Source: Cryobacterium lactosi
Lineage (GTDB): Bacteria > Actinomycetota > Actinomycetes > Actinomycetales > Microbacteriaceae
Length of the DNA stretch: 51,074 bases
Reading direction: 5' to 3'
NCBI RefSeq assembly: GCF_004403945.1
Contig: NZ_SOHM01000039.1
Coordinates: forward strand, 1-51,074
The position numbers and the translations under genes were made by a program. The notes under the pieces are model-generated. The model ran no database searches. It saw nothing but the letters and a program-made list of their open reading frames with translations, and was not told the DNA's origin. Shown one piece after another: positions 39,522 to 48,925 of the stretch; position 1 is the stretch's first letter, and every line of letters begins with the position of its first letter.

Positions 39522-40403
39522 TTAGGGGATGTCCAGGGAAATGTTGTCGATCAGCCGGGTGCTGCCGACCACCGCGGCGACCAGCATCCTGGCCTGGCCT
39601 CGGTAGTCGTCGTCGACCGGCAGGTAGGTGTGCGGATGCACGACAACGAGATAGTCCAGTTTAACCAGAGGCGCGGCACCGATCACCGCGTGGGCGGCCA
39701 CGATCGCGGCCGGCACCCCGGCATGGGCGGCTGCGGCAGCAGCGGTCAGGCCGACCGAGAGCGATCTGGCCGCGGTACGAGCGGGCTCGTCGAGGTTGCG
39801 GTTACGGCTGGACAGGGCCAGGCCGTTGTCTTCCCGCACGGTGGGCACGACCTCGATCCGCACCCGCAGGTTGAGGTCGGCGACCATCCGCTCCACCAAG
39901 AACACCTGCTGGGCGTCCTTCTGGCCGAAGACCGCGATGTCCGGCTCGACGATGTTGAACAGCTTCGCCACGACGGTGAGCATGCCGTCGAAGTGGCCGG
40001 GCCGGGCCGCGCCTTCGTAGAGGCCACCGACCGCGCCGGCGGTCAGCCGGGTCGAGGCGGCGCCGTCGGGGTACATCTCGCGGGTGTGCGGGGCGAAGAC
40101 GAAGTCAGCGCCCTCCTCGGCCAGGGCCGCCACGTCGGTCTCGAGGGTGCGCGGGTAGGTGTCGAGGTCTTCGTCGACGCCGAACTGCAGCGGGTTGACG
40201 AAGATCGACACGACCACGATGTCGCCCGCAGCGACGGCACGCCGAACCAGAGCGCGGTGACCATCGTGCAGGGCGCCCATGGTGGGGACGAGCACGACGT
40301 GGGCGTCGCCGCCCTTGGCCGCGACGTTCTGCTTGGCAAGGCAGAGGCGGCTGCGCAGTTCGTCGATCGTGTCGATGACTTCTGGCTTGGTGAGCACAGT
40401 CAC
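39522..40403 (-). CDS. panC: Pantothenate synthetase
   Basis: 293 residues. It ligates pantoate and beta-alanine with ATP in vitamin B5/CoA synthesis. Signatures: the HIGH-like nucleotide-binding loop VPTMGALHDGHRALV (residues about 38-52), FVNPLQFG, GLYEGAARPGHFDG, and the KMSKS-like SSRNRNL. The start GTG overlaps the stop of the DUF2520-type gene (GTGA). That neighbouring gene may also take part in pantothenate metabolism. Confidence 0.95.
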   Translation of the reverse strand: MTVLTKPEVIDTIDELRSRLCLAKQNVAAKGGDAHVVLVPTMGALHDGHRALVRRAVAAGDIVVVSIFVNPLQFGVDEDLDTYPRTLETDVAALAEEGADFVFAPHTREMYPDGAASTRLTAGAVGGLYEGAARPGHFDGMLTVVAKLFNIVEPDIAVFGQKDAQQVFLVERMVADLNLRVRIEVVPTVREDNGLALSSRNRNLDEPARTAARSLSVGLTAAAAAAHAGVPAAIVAAHAVIGAAPLVKLDYLVVVHPHTYLPVDDDYRGQARMLVAAVVGSTRLIDNISLDIP

Positions 40404-41179
40404 TGGTCCTCCGGGTCGAACGGGTGTGGCGGGTATGGCGGGTCAAGCAGGTGGGTGGCCTCGTCGAGTAGAGCAGGGTCGTCGAGCGGATGCCGGGCAC
40501 CGGTGCGGGTGAGGGCGTTCTCGATGGCCGAGCGCACCAACGGCGCGATGACGGCCCCCGGATAGTCGATGCCGATCTCGTTGAGCAGGCGGGTGGACTG
40601 TTCGACGATCGAGCTGGAGAACGCCGTGGCGGTCTCGATCGCCTCGGCATAGACCTCCCGGTCCCCTTCGGCCACGATCACCGGTTCGCCGCCCATCTCC
40701 ACGACGAGAGCCTGCGCGATCGGCAGCACCGGCGCCGGGGCGGTCACGGCGAAGTAGCTGTCGGCGAGGCGGCTGATATCCAAGCTGGTGCCCGTGAACG
40801 ACATCGCCGGGTGGATGGCCAACGGGATCGCGCCGTTTCGTTGGGCGGGCAGCAGCACGTTTGTGCCGTACCGGGCCGAGGTGTGCAGAACGAGCTGGCC
40901 CGGCTGCCAGGTCCCCGTGGCGGCGAGGCCGTTCACCAGGCTTTCCAGTTGATCGTCCGGAACCGCGATGATCACCAGCTCGCTGCGCTCGACCACTTCG
41001 GGCACGGTGAGCACCGGCACCCCCGGCAGGATCGCCTCAGCGCGGTCCCGGCTGGCCTGCGAGATCGCGGAGATTCCGGTCAGGGCGTGCCCGGCTCCGG
41101 CGAGGGCGGCGGCAAGGATGGGGCCGACGTGACCGGCGCCGATGATGCCGATGCCCAGCCGCCCCGGACGCTGGCTCAC
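40400..41179 (-). CDS. Rossmann-fold DUF2520-type oxidoreductase
   Basis: A 259-residue protein with N-terminal NAD(P)-binding pattern IGIIGAGHVGPILAAALAGAGH, LVIIAVPDDQLESLVNGL, then LAIHPAMSFTGTSLDISRL. The C-terminal helical DUF2520 domain (AEAIETATAFSSSIVEQSTRLLNEIGIDYPGAVIAPLVRSAIENAL) follows. Proteins of this type sit next to panC in many actinobacteria and are suspected to act in the pathway, perhaps as a ketopantoate reductase-like enzyme (inference). GTG start at 41179 overlaps the previous stop by 4 nt. Confidence 0.82.
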   Translation of the reverse strand: MSQRPGRLGIGIIGAGHVGPILAAALAGAGHALTGISAISQASRDRAEAILPGVPVLTVPEVVERSELVIIAVPDDQLESLVNGLAATGTWQPGQLVLHTSARYGTNVLLPAQRNGAIPLAIHPAMSFTGTSLDISRLADSYFAVTAPAPVLPIAQALVVEMGGEPVIVAEGDREVYAEAIETATAFSSSIVEQSTRLLNEIGIDYPGAVIAPLVRSAIENALTRTGARHPLDDPALLDEATHLLDPPYPPHPFDPEDQ

Positions 41180-42813
41180 GGGGTCACCTCGGTGGCGGTG
41201 GGGCCGGTGAGGGCCGCGGCGGTCCGGGTGGGGGTGAGGTCGATGTCCTGGCGGCTCCAGTGGTGGCTGGTGTCGGAATCCGCGGAGGCGACGGCTCCGG
41301 CGGTGACGGTCTCCAGCAGGCGCTCGGCCTCGCCGACGTCGATCACTCCCAGGGTGGCGCTGACCGGCCCGGCCACGGTGTGCAGCCGGGCGCCGGCCAG
41401 ACGCAGCCGGCGGCGAACGGGACCCTGGCTGATTCCGACGCTCTGCAGCCGGGCCAGGGGCACGAGCACGAGTTCCCTGGACAGCACGCCGCGGCGAAGC
41501 AGCACGGCGCCGGCCGACACCGCGTAACCGGTGCGGCGCCACGAGAACGGGCGGAGCCAGGCGGCCCGGCGCGGCGCGTTGACGAAGCCGTCGTCGCCGC
41601 CGCGGGAGGTGAGGCCGCGCTGGATCAGGGCGCGCGACTCGTCGATCGCGAACCCCGGCAGGATCAGTTCGAGGACCTTCGCCACATCTGCCAGCGATCC
41701 GACCGGCAGCACGGTGGTCGCCGCCTGGCCGGCGGCGCCGTCGTTGGTGGAGTGGCCGGCCTTGTTGATGCTGATCTGCCACCAGCCGAACGGCCTCCAG
41801 GCCAGCGGCTGGGTCACGCCGATGGCGTGGATGCGGCCGGGCGGGAGCGTCTCGTTGCTGGTCGTGAGCAGGCCGAAGCCCACCCGCACGCCGTCACTGG
41901 TGCCGGCGATGCTGTAGCGCAGCGACTTGGTGAACCTGGACACGTAGTAGCCGACACTGGCGATCAGGCCGGGGAAGATCGCGATCAGCAGCCATTCGCT
42001 GCCGCCGACGATGACGCTCACGATGAGGGCGACGATCGCGATGGCGACGAAGACAGTGAAGCCGCTGAAGACGATCGAGCCGATCAGTCGGAGTAGGGGT
42101 ATGCGCACGACCGACTCCGGCGGGGCGGCATCCGGGTCGAGTTCGGGGGCGAGGAACTCGCCCACCCGGGCGCTGGCGTAGTCGTTCAGCGCGTGACGGC
42201 GGGCGGCCTGCGCGGCGGTCGGCGGGCCGGCGGGCATCAGGGCCGGGTCGACGGCCGGGTGTTCCGGGGCCGGCTCGCCCGCGGCGGGACGGGGCTGCCG
42301 GGCACCGGAGGCCAGCTGCAGGATGTCGCGGCGCAGCCCGTCGGCAAGCGCAGACCCGAGGTAGGCCAGCTGCACATTGGCGTCCTGACCGGCGACGCTC
42401 ACTTCGAGCTTGGCCGTCCCGAACAGACGCGGGACGAGCGGGCGCACGATGTTGACGCCCTGGATGCGGTCGAGGCGGGCCTGCCGGTGGCTGCGGAACA
42501 GGATGCCGCTGCGCACCTCGACGGATTCGTCGCTGACCCTGAAGGTGTGCATCCGCCAGGACAGGGTGAACGCGACGAGGATGACGATCAGGATCACGGC
42601 CGCGGCGAGAAGGGCCCAGCCGACGGCGCCGCGTTCGTAGATCTCGTCGAGGGGGTCGCCTGACTCCCGCGGGATGCCGAAGACCAGGTCGACGAGGCGC
42701 TCACGCAGGTTCGCGATAACGAACCCGAGCAGCGCGAAAACGAAGATGCCGCCGCGCAGCAGCGGGCTCGCGGGGTGCAGGCGGTGCCAGTCCCCGTCGG
42801 CGAGTGAGGTCAC
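41176..42813 (-). CDS. Membrane protein with bacterial PH domains (YdbT-like)
   Basis: 545 residues. Several transmembrane helices (GGIFVFALLGFVIANL; WALLAAAVILIVILVAF; LIGSIVFSGFTVFVAIAIVALIVSVIVGG) separate bPH2 domains with typical patterns: VSDESVEVRSGILFRSHRQARLDRIQGVNIVRPLVPRLFGTAKLEV and a second GVLSRELVLVPLARLQSVGISQGPVRRRLRLAGARLHTV. It is like Bacillus YdbT. Role unknown, with a link to membrane stress suggested for relatives. GTG start overlaps the preceding PH gene's stop. Confidence 0.85.
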   Translation of the reverse strand: MTSLADGDWHRLHPASPLLRGGIFVFALLGFVIANLRERLVDLVFGIPRESGDPLDEIYERGAVGWALLAAAVILIVILVAFTLSWRMHTFRVSDESVEVRSGILFRSHRQARLDRIQGVNIVRPLVPRLFGTAKLEVSVAGQDANVQLAYLGSALADGLRRDILQLASGARQPRPAAGEPAPEHPAVDPALMPAGPPTAAQAARRHALNDYASARVGEFLAPELDPDAAPPESVVRIPLLRLIGSIVFSGFTVFVAIAIVALIVSVIVGGSEWLLIAIFPGLIASVGYYVSRFTKSLRYSIAGTSDGVRVGFGLLTTSNETLPPGRIHAIGVTQPLAWRPFGWWQISINKAGHSTNDGAAGQAATTVLPVGSLADVAKVLELILPGFAIDESRALIQRGLTSRGGDDGFVNAPRRAAWLRPFSWRRTGYAVSAGAVLLRRGVLSRELVLVPLARLQSVGISQGPVRRRLRLAGARLHTVAGPVSATLGVIDVGEAERLLETVTAGAVASADSDTSHHWSRQDIDLTPTRTAAALTGPTATEVTP

Positions 42814-43463
42814 AACCCGGCCCGCCGGCTCTCGGCCAGTTCCACGAGGCGGTCGCGGAGGGCATCCGCGTCGGCCTCGGCGAGACCGGGGATCGCGACG
42901 CCGGAGGTGGCCGCGGCCGTGACGAATTTGAGGTCGGCGAGGCCGAGCAGGCGCGCGACGGGGCCGCGGGTGATGTCCACCAACTGCATGCGGCCGTATG
43001 GCACGGAGACGAAGCGCTGGTACATGATGCCGCGCCGGAAGAGCAGGTCGTCTGCGCGCAACTGGTAGCCGATCGAACGCACCCTGCGGGGTTCGAGGGC
43101 GAGGGAGATCAGGGTGATCAGCGCGATCAGCGCACCCACCCAGGCGGCCCAGACCTGGTCAAGCAACAGCCAGAGTGTGCCGGCCACGGCGCAGACGATG
43201 AGCAGGAAGAACACGGTTCCCACGATTTCGACCATGACGTACTTCGGCGAGACGCGCTTCCATTCGCCGGCCTCCGGCAGGTCGAGGCGGGCGCCGACGG
43301 GCGCCACGGCCGCGGTGCTGTCGCTGACCGGTGCGTCGTCGACAGGTTCTCCACTGGCGGGGACGACGCTGGCCGGCACGTCGCTGGCCGGCACATAGCC
43401 GGTCGGGTAGTCGCGGCTGGGATTCTCGCTGCCGGGTAGGTCAGGCACGGGCTGCTCCGCCAT
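42810..43463 (-). CDS. Membrane protein with a bacterial PH domain (YdbS-like)
   Basis: A 217-residue protein. A polar Pro/Ser-rich N-terminus leads into two transmembrane helices (VEIVGTVFFLLIVCAVAGTLWLLL; AAWVGALIALITLISLAL). One bPH2 domain follows (IGYQLRADDLLFRRGIMYQRFVSVPYGRMQLVDITRGPVARLLGLADLKFVTA). It pairs with the larger YdbT-like protein. GGGGGA lies 6 nt before the ATG at 43463, which overlaps the end of the DUF3180 gene by 23 nt. Confidence 0.85.
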   Translation of the reverse strand: MAEQPVPDLPGSENPSRDYPTGYVPASDVPASVVPASGEPVDDAPVSDSTAAVAPVGARLDLPEAGEWKRVSPKYVMVEIVGTVFFLLIVCAVAGTLWLLLDQVWAAWVGALIALITLISLALEPRRVRSIGYQLRADDLLFRRGIMYQRFVSVPYGRMQLVDITRGPVARLLGLADLKFVTAAATSGVAIPGLAEADADALRDRLVELAESRRAGL

Positions 43464-43929
43464 CGTTGGGTCCCCCATTGTCGTGATCGTGGTCGTCCGG
43501 CGGCAGTGTGCAGAAGTGCTCCGCCACGAGACCGCCCGCGAGGAGGATCACGGCGCCGAGCGCCATCCCGATCGCGAGCCACAACGATGTTACCGCCGGG
43601 ACCACCGACCGGGTGAGGATGAAGACCACGATGCCCAAGCCAACGCCGAGCAGCAACGCACTGGAGAGACTGGACGCCTTGGCGAGCAGGGCCACGCGCA
43701 TCGCCCGGAACGGGTCGACACGTTTGGTCGCCCGGCCCCTGGTGGCCTGGCGGATGGGCCAGGCCAGCGACACCAGGATCACGGCGATCAGGACCAGCGC
43801 GAGGGGAAGCGTGACCGGTGGAACGATGATCGGCGCGCTCCACGCGGTGGCCGCGAGCTCGACCAGGAACCCGACGACGAGCCCGGCCAGGCCCAGCGCG
43901 ACCAGCGGGGTGGGATGGGTGCGCTTCAT
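43441..43929 (-). CDS. DUF3180 membrane protein
   Basis: A 162-residue, four-helix membrane protein (LVALGLAGLVVGFLVELAATAW; LPLALVLIAVILVSLAWPI; AMRVALLAKASSLSSALLLGVGLGIVVFIL; LWLAIGMALGAVILLAGGLVAEHFC). The KRVDPFRAMRVALLAKASS segment is characteristic of DUF3180, which is found behind folK in many actinobacteria. Role unknown. The start overlaps the folK stop by 4 nt. Confidence 0.85.
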   Translation of the reverse strand: MKRTHPTPLVALGLAGLVVGFLVELAATAWSAPIIVPPVTLPLALVLIAVILVSLAWPIRQATRGRATKRVDPFRAMRVALLAKASSLSSALLLGVGLGIVVFILTRSVVPAVTSLWLAIGMALGAVILLAGGLVAEHFCTLPPDDHDHDNGGPNDGGAARA

Positions 43930-44492
43930 CGGCGGGGGCCCTCCGAACCGGTCTGGTGTGCGGGGTCAGCGCGCGTCGTCACCGGATGCGCCCGCGCGGT
44001 GCGGTCAGCGACGGCGAGAAGCTCACGCACCCTCCCGCGGCCCGGCAGTTCGGCGTCCGGGTCGATGTCGAGCCAGGGTGCCAGCACGAAGTCGCGTTCG
44101 GCGGCGCGCGGGTGCGGGAGGGTGAGCCTCTCGTCGTCCTGCCGAAGATCGCCCAGGCAGATCAGGTCGATGTCCAGGGTGCGATCGCCCCAGCGTTCCT
44201 CTCGGGTCCGGCCATGGTCGTTCTCGATGCCGTTGACGGCGTCGAGAAGGGCATCCGGCTCGCGCGACCAGAGCAGGCTCACCACAAGGTTGAGGTAGCC
44301 GGGAGCGTCCAGGTCCACCCCGTCGGGCTTGACGGCGTCGGAGGCGTAGACCGGTGAGACGGCGGTGAGCTCTGCCCCCGGCAGGTCGGCGATGGCACGC
44401 ACGGCGGCGGCCAGGGTGTCCTCCCGGTCGCCGAGGTTGCTGCCTAGGGCCAGCACGGCCTTGCGCGCCGGGGCGGAAGCGGCGGCTCTCAT
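43926..44492 (-). CDS. folK: 2-amino-4-hydroxy-6-hydroxymethyldihydropteridine pyrophosphokinase
   Basis: 188 residues. It transfers pyrophosphate from ATP to 6-hydroxymethyl-dihydropterin in folate synthesis. Signatures: LALGSNLGDREDTLAAAV at the start, VYASDAVKPDGVDLDAPGYLNLVV, ENDHGRTREERWGDRTLDIDLICLGD (the HPPK signature with metal-binding Asp), and LTLPHPRAAERDFVLAPW. The start overlaps the folB stop by 4 nt. Confidence 0.94.
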   Translation of the reverse strand: MRAAASAPARKAVLALGSNLGDREDTLAAAVRAIADLPGAELTAVSPVYASDAVKPDGVDLDAPGYLNLVVSLLWSREPDALLDAVNGIENDHGRTREERWGDRTLDIDLICLGDLRQDDERLTLPHPRAAERDFVLAPWLDIDPDAELPGRGRVRELLAVADRTARAHPVTTRADPAHQTGSEGPRR

Positions 44493-44884
44493 GCCGGCCT
44501 TCCCGCGGTGCGCGCGCGTTCAATTTGCGCGCGTTCGATTTGTACCGACACGTCCGCGAACGGGATCTCGATGGGAGCCTGCGGTTTGTGCACAGTCACC
44601 CGCACGCGTTCGGCGGCGTCGTGACCGAGCACCACATCGGCGATGCGCTCGGCGAGGGTCTCGATCAGGTCCACCGGGTCGCGGCGCACAGCCTCGGCCA
44701 CCTCCAGCGCGAGTTCGCCGTAGTGGATGGTGCTGGCCAGGTCGTCACCGGACGCCGCGGCCCGGAAATCCAGCCAGACCGTCACGTCGATGACGAACTC
44801 CTGGCCGTTCTCGCGTTCGAAGTCGAAGACTCCGTGGTGCGCGGTGATCCGCAGCCCGGTAAGGGTGATCGAGTCGGTGCTCAT
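44489..44884 (-). CDS. folB: Dihydroneopterin aldolase
   Basis: 131 residues. It converts dihydroneopterin to hydroxymethyl-dihydropterin and glycolaldehyde. Signatures: SITLTGLRITAHHGVFDFERENGQEFVIDVTVWLD, followed by SGDDLASTIHYGELALEV and LIETLAERIADVVL, then VRVTVHKPQAPI with the catalytic Lys. It sits between folP and folK with 4-nt overlaps at both ends. Confidence 0.94.
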   Translation of the reverse strand: MSTDSITLTGLRITAHHGVFDFERENGQEFVIDVTVWLDFRAAASGDDLASTIHYGELALEVAEAVRRDPVDLIETLAERIADVVLGHDAAERVRVTVHKPQAPIEIPFADVSVQIERAQIERARTAGRPA

Positions 44885-45687
44885 GACCCTATTCTGGCCG
44901 AATCGACTCGGACGAGCACGTTGAGGGCCGCCCGGCTGCCGGCAACGTCATGCACCCGCACGGCCCAGGCGCCCGCCTGCGCGGCCAGCACGCTGAGCAC
45001 AGCGGTCGGCAGGTCCCGGTCGATAATGGCGGCGTCCGCCGGCAGCACGCCGGCCAGGAAGCGTTTGCGGGAAGCACCGACCATCACGGGCAGGCCGAGC
45101 GGGGCGAACGCGTCCAGGCGGGCGAATACCCGCCAGTTCTGGTCAGCGTCCTTGCTGAAGCCCAGTCCAGGGTCCAGCACGATCTGGCCCCGCTGAACCC
45201 CGGCGGCCTCGAGTGCGGTGACCCGCCCGGTGAGCTCGGCGACCACGGTGTCGACCACGTCGTCGTAATCAGCGAGCGTGTCCATGGTGCGGGCGTGGCC
45301 GCGCCAGTGCATCGCGATGTAGGTCAGCCCGGTACGGGCAACCACGGCCGCCATGTCGGGGTCGGCGAGGCCGCCGGAGACGTCGTTGATGATGTCCACT
45401 CCGGCGTCGGCGGCGAGTTCGGCGGTCCTGGCGTTGAGGGTGTCGACGCTCGTCCTGATGCCCAGGCGGCTCAATTCGGCGATCACGGGCAGCACCCGGT
45501 CCTGCTCGAGTCCCGGGGACACCCGGTCTGCACCGGGCCGGGTGGATTCGCCGCCGACGTCGATGAGGTCGGCGCCGTCGGCGATGAGGTCGACGGCGTG
45601 CTGCACGGCCGCTTCGGTGCTCGCCCAGCGACCGCCGTCGCTGAACGAGTCGGGCGTGACGTTGAGCACGCCCATCACGAGAGTCAC
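44881..45687 (-). CDS. folP: Dihydropteroate synthase
   Basis: 268 residues. It condenses the pterin pyrophosphate with para-aminobenzoate and is the sulphonamide target. Signatures: VMGVLNVTPDSFSDGG, DLIDVGGESTRPGADRV, INDVSGGLADPDM, ALHWRG-like YIAMHWRG, LDPGLGFSKDADQNW and VMVGASRKRFL. Start and stop overlap with folE and folB by 4 nt. Confidence 0.95.
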   Translation of the reverse strand: MTLVMGVLNVTPDSFSDGGRWASTEAAVQHAVDLIADGADLIDVGGESTRPGADRVSPGLEQDRVLPVIAELSRLGIRTSVDTLNARTAELAADAGVDIINDVSGGLADPDMAAVVARTGLTYIAMHWRGHARTMDTLADYDDVVDTVVAELTGRVTALEAAGVQRGQIVLDPGLGFSKDADQNWRVFARLDAFAPLGLPVMVGASRKRFLAGVLPADAAIIDRDLPTAVLSVLAAQAGAWAVRVHDVAGSRAALNVLVRVDSARIGS

Positions 45688-46262
45688 CGTGCGGCCTGCG
45701 GGCCGCCGATGAGGGCGATGATCTCCGAGCGGGCAATGGGCAACGCCAGGTCCCCGCGGCTGGCCATGGTCACAGTGGAACTGTGAGTCTGGCGAGGACC
45801 CCGCGTGGTGACGCAGCCGTGGCTGGCGTCCAGGACCACCAGGATCCCGCGCGGTGCCAGTCCGGTTTCGAGCGCGTCGGCGATCTCTTCGGTCAGTCGT
45901 TCCTGCAATTGGGGCCTGGCCGCGAGGGTTTCCACGACGTTGGCCAGTTTGCCCAGGCCCACGATGCGATCACCCGGCAGGTACGCCAGGTGGGCGGTTC
46001 CCAGGAACGGGAGCAGGTGGTGCTCGCAGACCGAGCGGAACTCGATGTCGCGCAGGAGCACGAGTTCACCGGTGCGGTCGCCGACCGGCACGGTGTCACG
46101 CAGGTGGTCGAGCGGGTCCTGGCCGAGACCGGCGAAGAACTCGGCGTAGGCCGCCGCCACCCGTTGCGGGGTCGTCGCCAGACCGGGCCGCCCGAGATCC
46201 TCTCCGATGGCGGCGAGGATCTCGGCGACGGCCGCTTCGATGCGTGGCTGGTCCACTCCCAC
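45684..46262 (-). CDS. folE: GTP cyclohydrolase I
   Basis: 192 residues from a GTG at 46262, 10 nt after the ftsH stop. A longer frame would overlap ftsH and is not needed. It makes dihydroneopterin triphosphate from GTP as the first folate step. Signatures: FRSVCEHHLLPFLGTAHLAYLP (zinc Cys and His), IVGLGKLANVVETLAARPQLQERLTEEIADAL, and the second zinc Cys in SHGCVTTRGPRQ. It is the first fol gene of the operon. Confidence 0.94.
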   Translation of the reverse strand: MGVDQPRIEAAVAEILAAIGEDLGRPGLATTPQRVAAAYAEFFAGLGQDPLDHLRDTVPVGDRTGELVLLRDIEFRSVCEHHLLPFLGTAHLAYLPGDRIVGLGKLANVVETLAARPQLQERLTEEIADALETGLAPRGILVVLDASHGCVTTRGPRQTHSSTVTMASRGDLALPIARSEIIALIGGPQAAR

Positions 46263-46272
46263 GAGCGCCGGT

Positions 46273-48279
46273 CTACGCGGTTGCTGGGCGTGGTTTGCGG
46301 GCGGGCGCGCGCTTGGGCTTCTCGGTGTCGCCACTCGAGATGCCGCTGTCGACGGCGGCCCCGTCGATGGGCGCCTTCGGTGCGGGCATCGCGATGGGAG
46401 GCAGGTCGGAGACCGGCCGCTTGTCGCTGGACAGCCACTGTGGGCGCGGCGGCAGCTTCTGCACGCCGGCGAAGATATCCACCAGGGCGGTCTGGTCGAG
46501 CGTCTCGTGCTCGAGCAGTTTTGCGGCCAGGTCGTCGAGGATCGCGCGGTTGGCGTTGATCACCGTGTAGGCCTCGTCGTGGGCGTTCTCGAGCAGCTGG
46601 CGCACCTCGGTGTCCACCCGCTCGGCGAGCCGCTCCGAGTAGTCCCTCTGGTGGCCCATGTCGCGGCCGAACATCATCTCGCCGGAGGCCGATCCGAGCT
46701 TGAGCGGTCCGACATCGGAGCTCATGCCGAACTCCGTGACCATCTTGCGGGCCGTCGCGGTGGCCTTCTCGATGTCGTTCGATGCGCCGGTGGTGGGGTC
46801 GTGGAAGATGATCTCCTCGGCGACCCTGCCGCCCATGGCGTAGGCGAGCTGGTCGAGCAGTTCGTTGCGCGTCACCGAGTAGCGGTCCTCGAGCGGCATC
46901 ACCATCGTGTAGCCGAGGGCACGACCGCGGGGCAGGATGGTGATCTTGGTGACCGGGTCGGTGTTGCGCATGGCCGTCGCCACGAGCGCGTGTCCGCCCT
47001 CGTGGTACGCGGTGATCAGCTTCTCCTGGTCGCGCATCACACGGGTGCGGCGCTGCGGTCCGGCCATCACACGGTCGACGGCTTCGTCGAGGGCCCGGTT
47101 GTCGATCAGCTGGGCGTTGGAACGCGCGGTGAGCAGGGCGGCCTCGTTGAGCACGTTGGCCAGGTCGGCGCCGGTGAACCCCGGCGTCTTGCGGGCGAGC
47201 ACCTCGAGGTCGACGCCGGCGGCCATCGGCTTGCCCTTTGAGTGCACCTCGAGGATGCGCTTGCGGCCGAGCATGTCCGGCGCGTCAACACCGATCTGCC
47301 GGTCGAAACGGCCGGGACGCAGCAGCGCCGGGTCCAGGATGTCCGGTCGGTTGGTGGCCGCGATCAGGATGACGTTGGTCTTGACGTCGAAGCCGTCCAT
47401 CTCCACCAGCAGCTGGTTGAGGGTCTGCTCGCGCTCGTCGTGGCCGCCGCCCATGCCGGCACCGCGGTGCCGGCCGACGGCGTCGATCTCGTCGACGAAG
47501 ATGATGGCCGGGGAGTTCTCCTTGGCCTGCTGGAACAGGTCGCGCACCCGGCTGGCGCCGACACCGACGAACATCTCGACGAAGTCTGAACCTGAGATCG
47601 AGTAGAACGGCACCCCGGCCTCACCGGCGACGGCGCGGGCCAGCAGGGTCTTACCGGTTCCGGGAGGGCCGTAGAGCAGCACACCCTTGGGGATCCGGGC
47701 GCCGACGGCCTGGAACTTGGCCGGTTCCTTGAGGAAGTCCTTGATCTCCTGCAGTTCCTCAATGGCTTCGTCGGCTCCGGCGACGTCGCTGAAGAAGACC
47801 TGCGGGGTCTCCTTGGAGACCAGTTTGGCCTTCGACTTGCCGAACTGCATGACCTTGTTGCCGCCACCCTGCATGCCGGAGAGCATCAGCCAGAAGAACG
47901 CACCGATCAGCAGGACCGGCAGGAGGATGCCGAGCAGCGACAGGAACCAGCTGGCCTGGGGCACCTCGTCGGTGAAGCCGTCCTTCGGGTCGGCGTTCGT
48001 GACGGCGGTGATGACCTCTTCACCGCGCGGAGCGACGTAATAGAACTGCACCTGTTCGCCGTAGGTCGAGTCGGCCTTGCTGAGGGTGAGGTCGACGCGC
48101 TGTTCACCGTCGACGATTTTCGCCTCAGCCACCTTGCCGTCCTTGAGGAAGTCCAGCCCCTGCTGGGTGGAAATCTCGCGGAAGCCAGACATGGTGAGGA
48201 GGCTCGACCCTACCCAGACGGCGATAACCGCGAGAATGATGTAGAGGAGCGGCCCGCGCAGAAGTTTCTTGACGTTCAT
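46273..48279 (-). CDS. ftsH: ATP-dependent zinc metalloprotease FtsH
   Basis: 668 residues. Two transmembrane helices (8-27 and 111-133) bracket a periplasm-type domain. The AAA domain has Walker A GPPGTGK (204-210), Walker B FVDEID and the SRH around RPGRFDRQ. The M41 peptidase domain has HEGGH at 426-430. The C-terminus is polar. It degrades misfolded membrane proteins and some regulators. ATG at 48279 is chosen. A GTG at 48288 would add three residues. It starts the cluster that continues with folE. Confidence 0.96.
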   Translation of the reverse strand: MNVKKLLRGPLLYIILAVIAVWVGSSLLTMSGFREISTQQGLDFLKDGKVAEAKIVDGEQRVDLTLSKADSTYGEQVQFYYVAPRGEEVITAVTNADPKDGFTDEVPQASWFLSLLGILLPVLLIGAFFWLMLSGMQGGGNKVMQFGKSKAKLVSKETPQVFFSDVAGADEAIEELQEIKDFLKEPAKFQAVGARIPKGVLLYGPPGTGKTLLARAVAGEAGVPFYSISGSDFVEMFVGVGASRVRDLFQQAKENSPAIIFVDEIDAVGRHRGAGMGGGHDEREQTLNQLLVEMDGFDVKTNVILIAATNRPDILDPALLRPGRFDRQIGVDAPDMLGRKRILEVHSKGKPMAAGVDLEVLARKTPGFTGADLANVLNEAALLTARSNAQLIDNRALDEAVDRVMAGPQRRTRVMRDQEKLITAYHEGGHALVATAMRNTDPVTKITILPRGRALGYTMVMPLEDRYSVTRNELLDQLAYAMGGRVAEEIIFHDPTTGASNDIEKATATARKMVTEFGMSSDVGPLKLGSASGEMMFGRDMGHQRDYSERLAERVDTEVRQLLENAHDEAYTVINANRAILDDLAAKLLEHETLDQTALVDIFAGVQKLPPRPQWLSSDKRPVSDLPPIAMPAPKAPIDGAAVDSGISSGDTEKPKRAPARKPRPATA

Positions 48280-48306
48280 GGTGGTCACAGGCTACCGCTC
48301 TCGTAC

Positions 48307-48331
48307 TGGGCGAACACCGAGTGTTCGCCCA
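48307..48331. terminator. Hairpin between hpt and ftsH
   Basis: Perfect 11-bp arms (TGGGCGAACAC and GTGTTCGCCCA) around CGA. It lies 34 nt after the hpt stop and just before the ftsH start region, so it may be a terminator of tilS-hpt or an operator for ftsH. Confidence 0.5.
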
Positions 48332-48364
48332 AAGGTGAACTTGATCAGTCGTACGGGTGTGAAC

Positions 48365-48925
48365 CTACTCGCCTGTGGAGTAAACGTGCGGCGCCAGGAC
48401 GCCGACCGAGCGCAGGTTGCGGTATTTCTCGGCGTAATCCAGGCCGTAGCCGACGACGAACTGGTTGGGGATGTCGAAGCCCAGGTACTTGACGTCGATT
48501 TCGACGCGGGCCGCATCGGGCTTCCGCAGCAGGGCGCAGATTTCCAGCGACGCCGGCCCGCGGGACTTGAGGTTGGCCATCAGCCAGGACAGCGTGAGGC
48601 CGGAGTCGATGATGTCCTCGACGATGAGCACGTGGCGGCCGTGCAGGTCGGTGTCGAGGTCCTTGAGGATGCGCACGACGCCGCTGGACTGGGTGCCGGA
48701 CCCGTAGGAGCTGACGGCCATCCAGTCCATGGTGACCGGGTGCACGAGTTCGCGGGCCAGGTCGGCCATCACCATAACGGCGCCCTTGAGCACGCCGACC
48801 AGGAGGAGGTCCTTGCCCGCGTAGTCCGCTTCGATCTGCCGCGACATCTCAGCCAGGCGAGCTCGAATCTCGGTCTCTTCGATCAGGATTTCGGTGAGGT
48901 CGCCGTCAATGTCACGAGGTTCCAT
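48365..48925 (-). CDS. hpt: Hypoxanthine phosphoribosyltransferase
   Basis: 186 residues. Purine salvage: hypoxanthine/guanine plus PRPP gives IMP/GMP. Signatures: [20 protein letters not shown], the flexible-loop [15 protein letters not shown], the PRPP-binding motif [17 protein letters not shown], and the late [25 protein letters not shown]. The start overlaps the tilS stop by 14 nt. The tilS-hpt-ftsH order is conserved across many Gram-positive bacteria. Confidence 0.95.
   Translation of the reverse strand: MEPRDIDGDLTEILIEETEIRARLAEMSRQIEADYAGKDLLLVGVLKGAVMVMADLARELVHPVTMDWMAVSSYGSGTQSSGVVRILKDLDTDLHGRHVLIVEDIIDSGLTLSWLMANLKSRGPASLEICALLRKPDAARVEIDVKYLGFDIPNQFVVGYGLDYAEKYRNLRSVGVLAPHVYSTGE

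Noticed and set aside
46262..46334. Longer folE start within ftsH
   Set aside because: The added residues are Pro/Arg-rich and overlap the ftsH C-terminus. The GTG at 46262 gives a normal FolE N-terminus.
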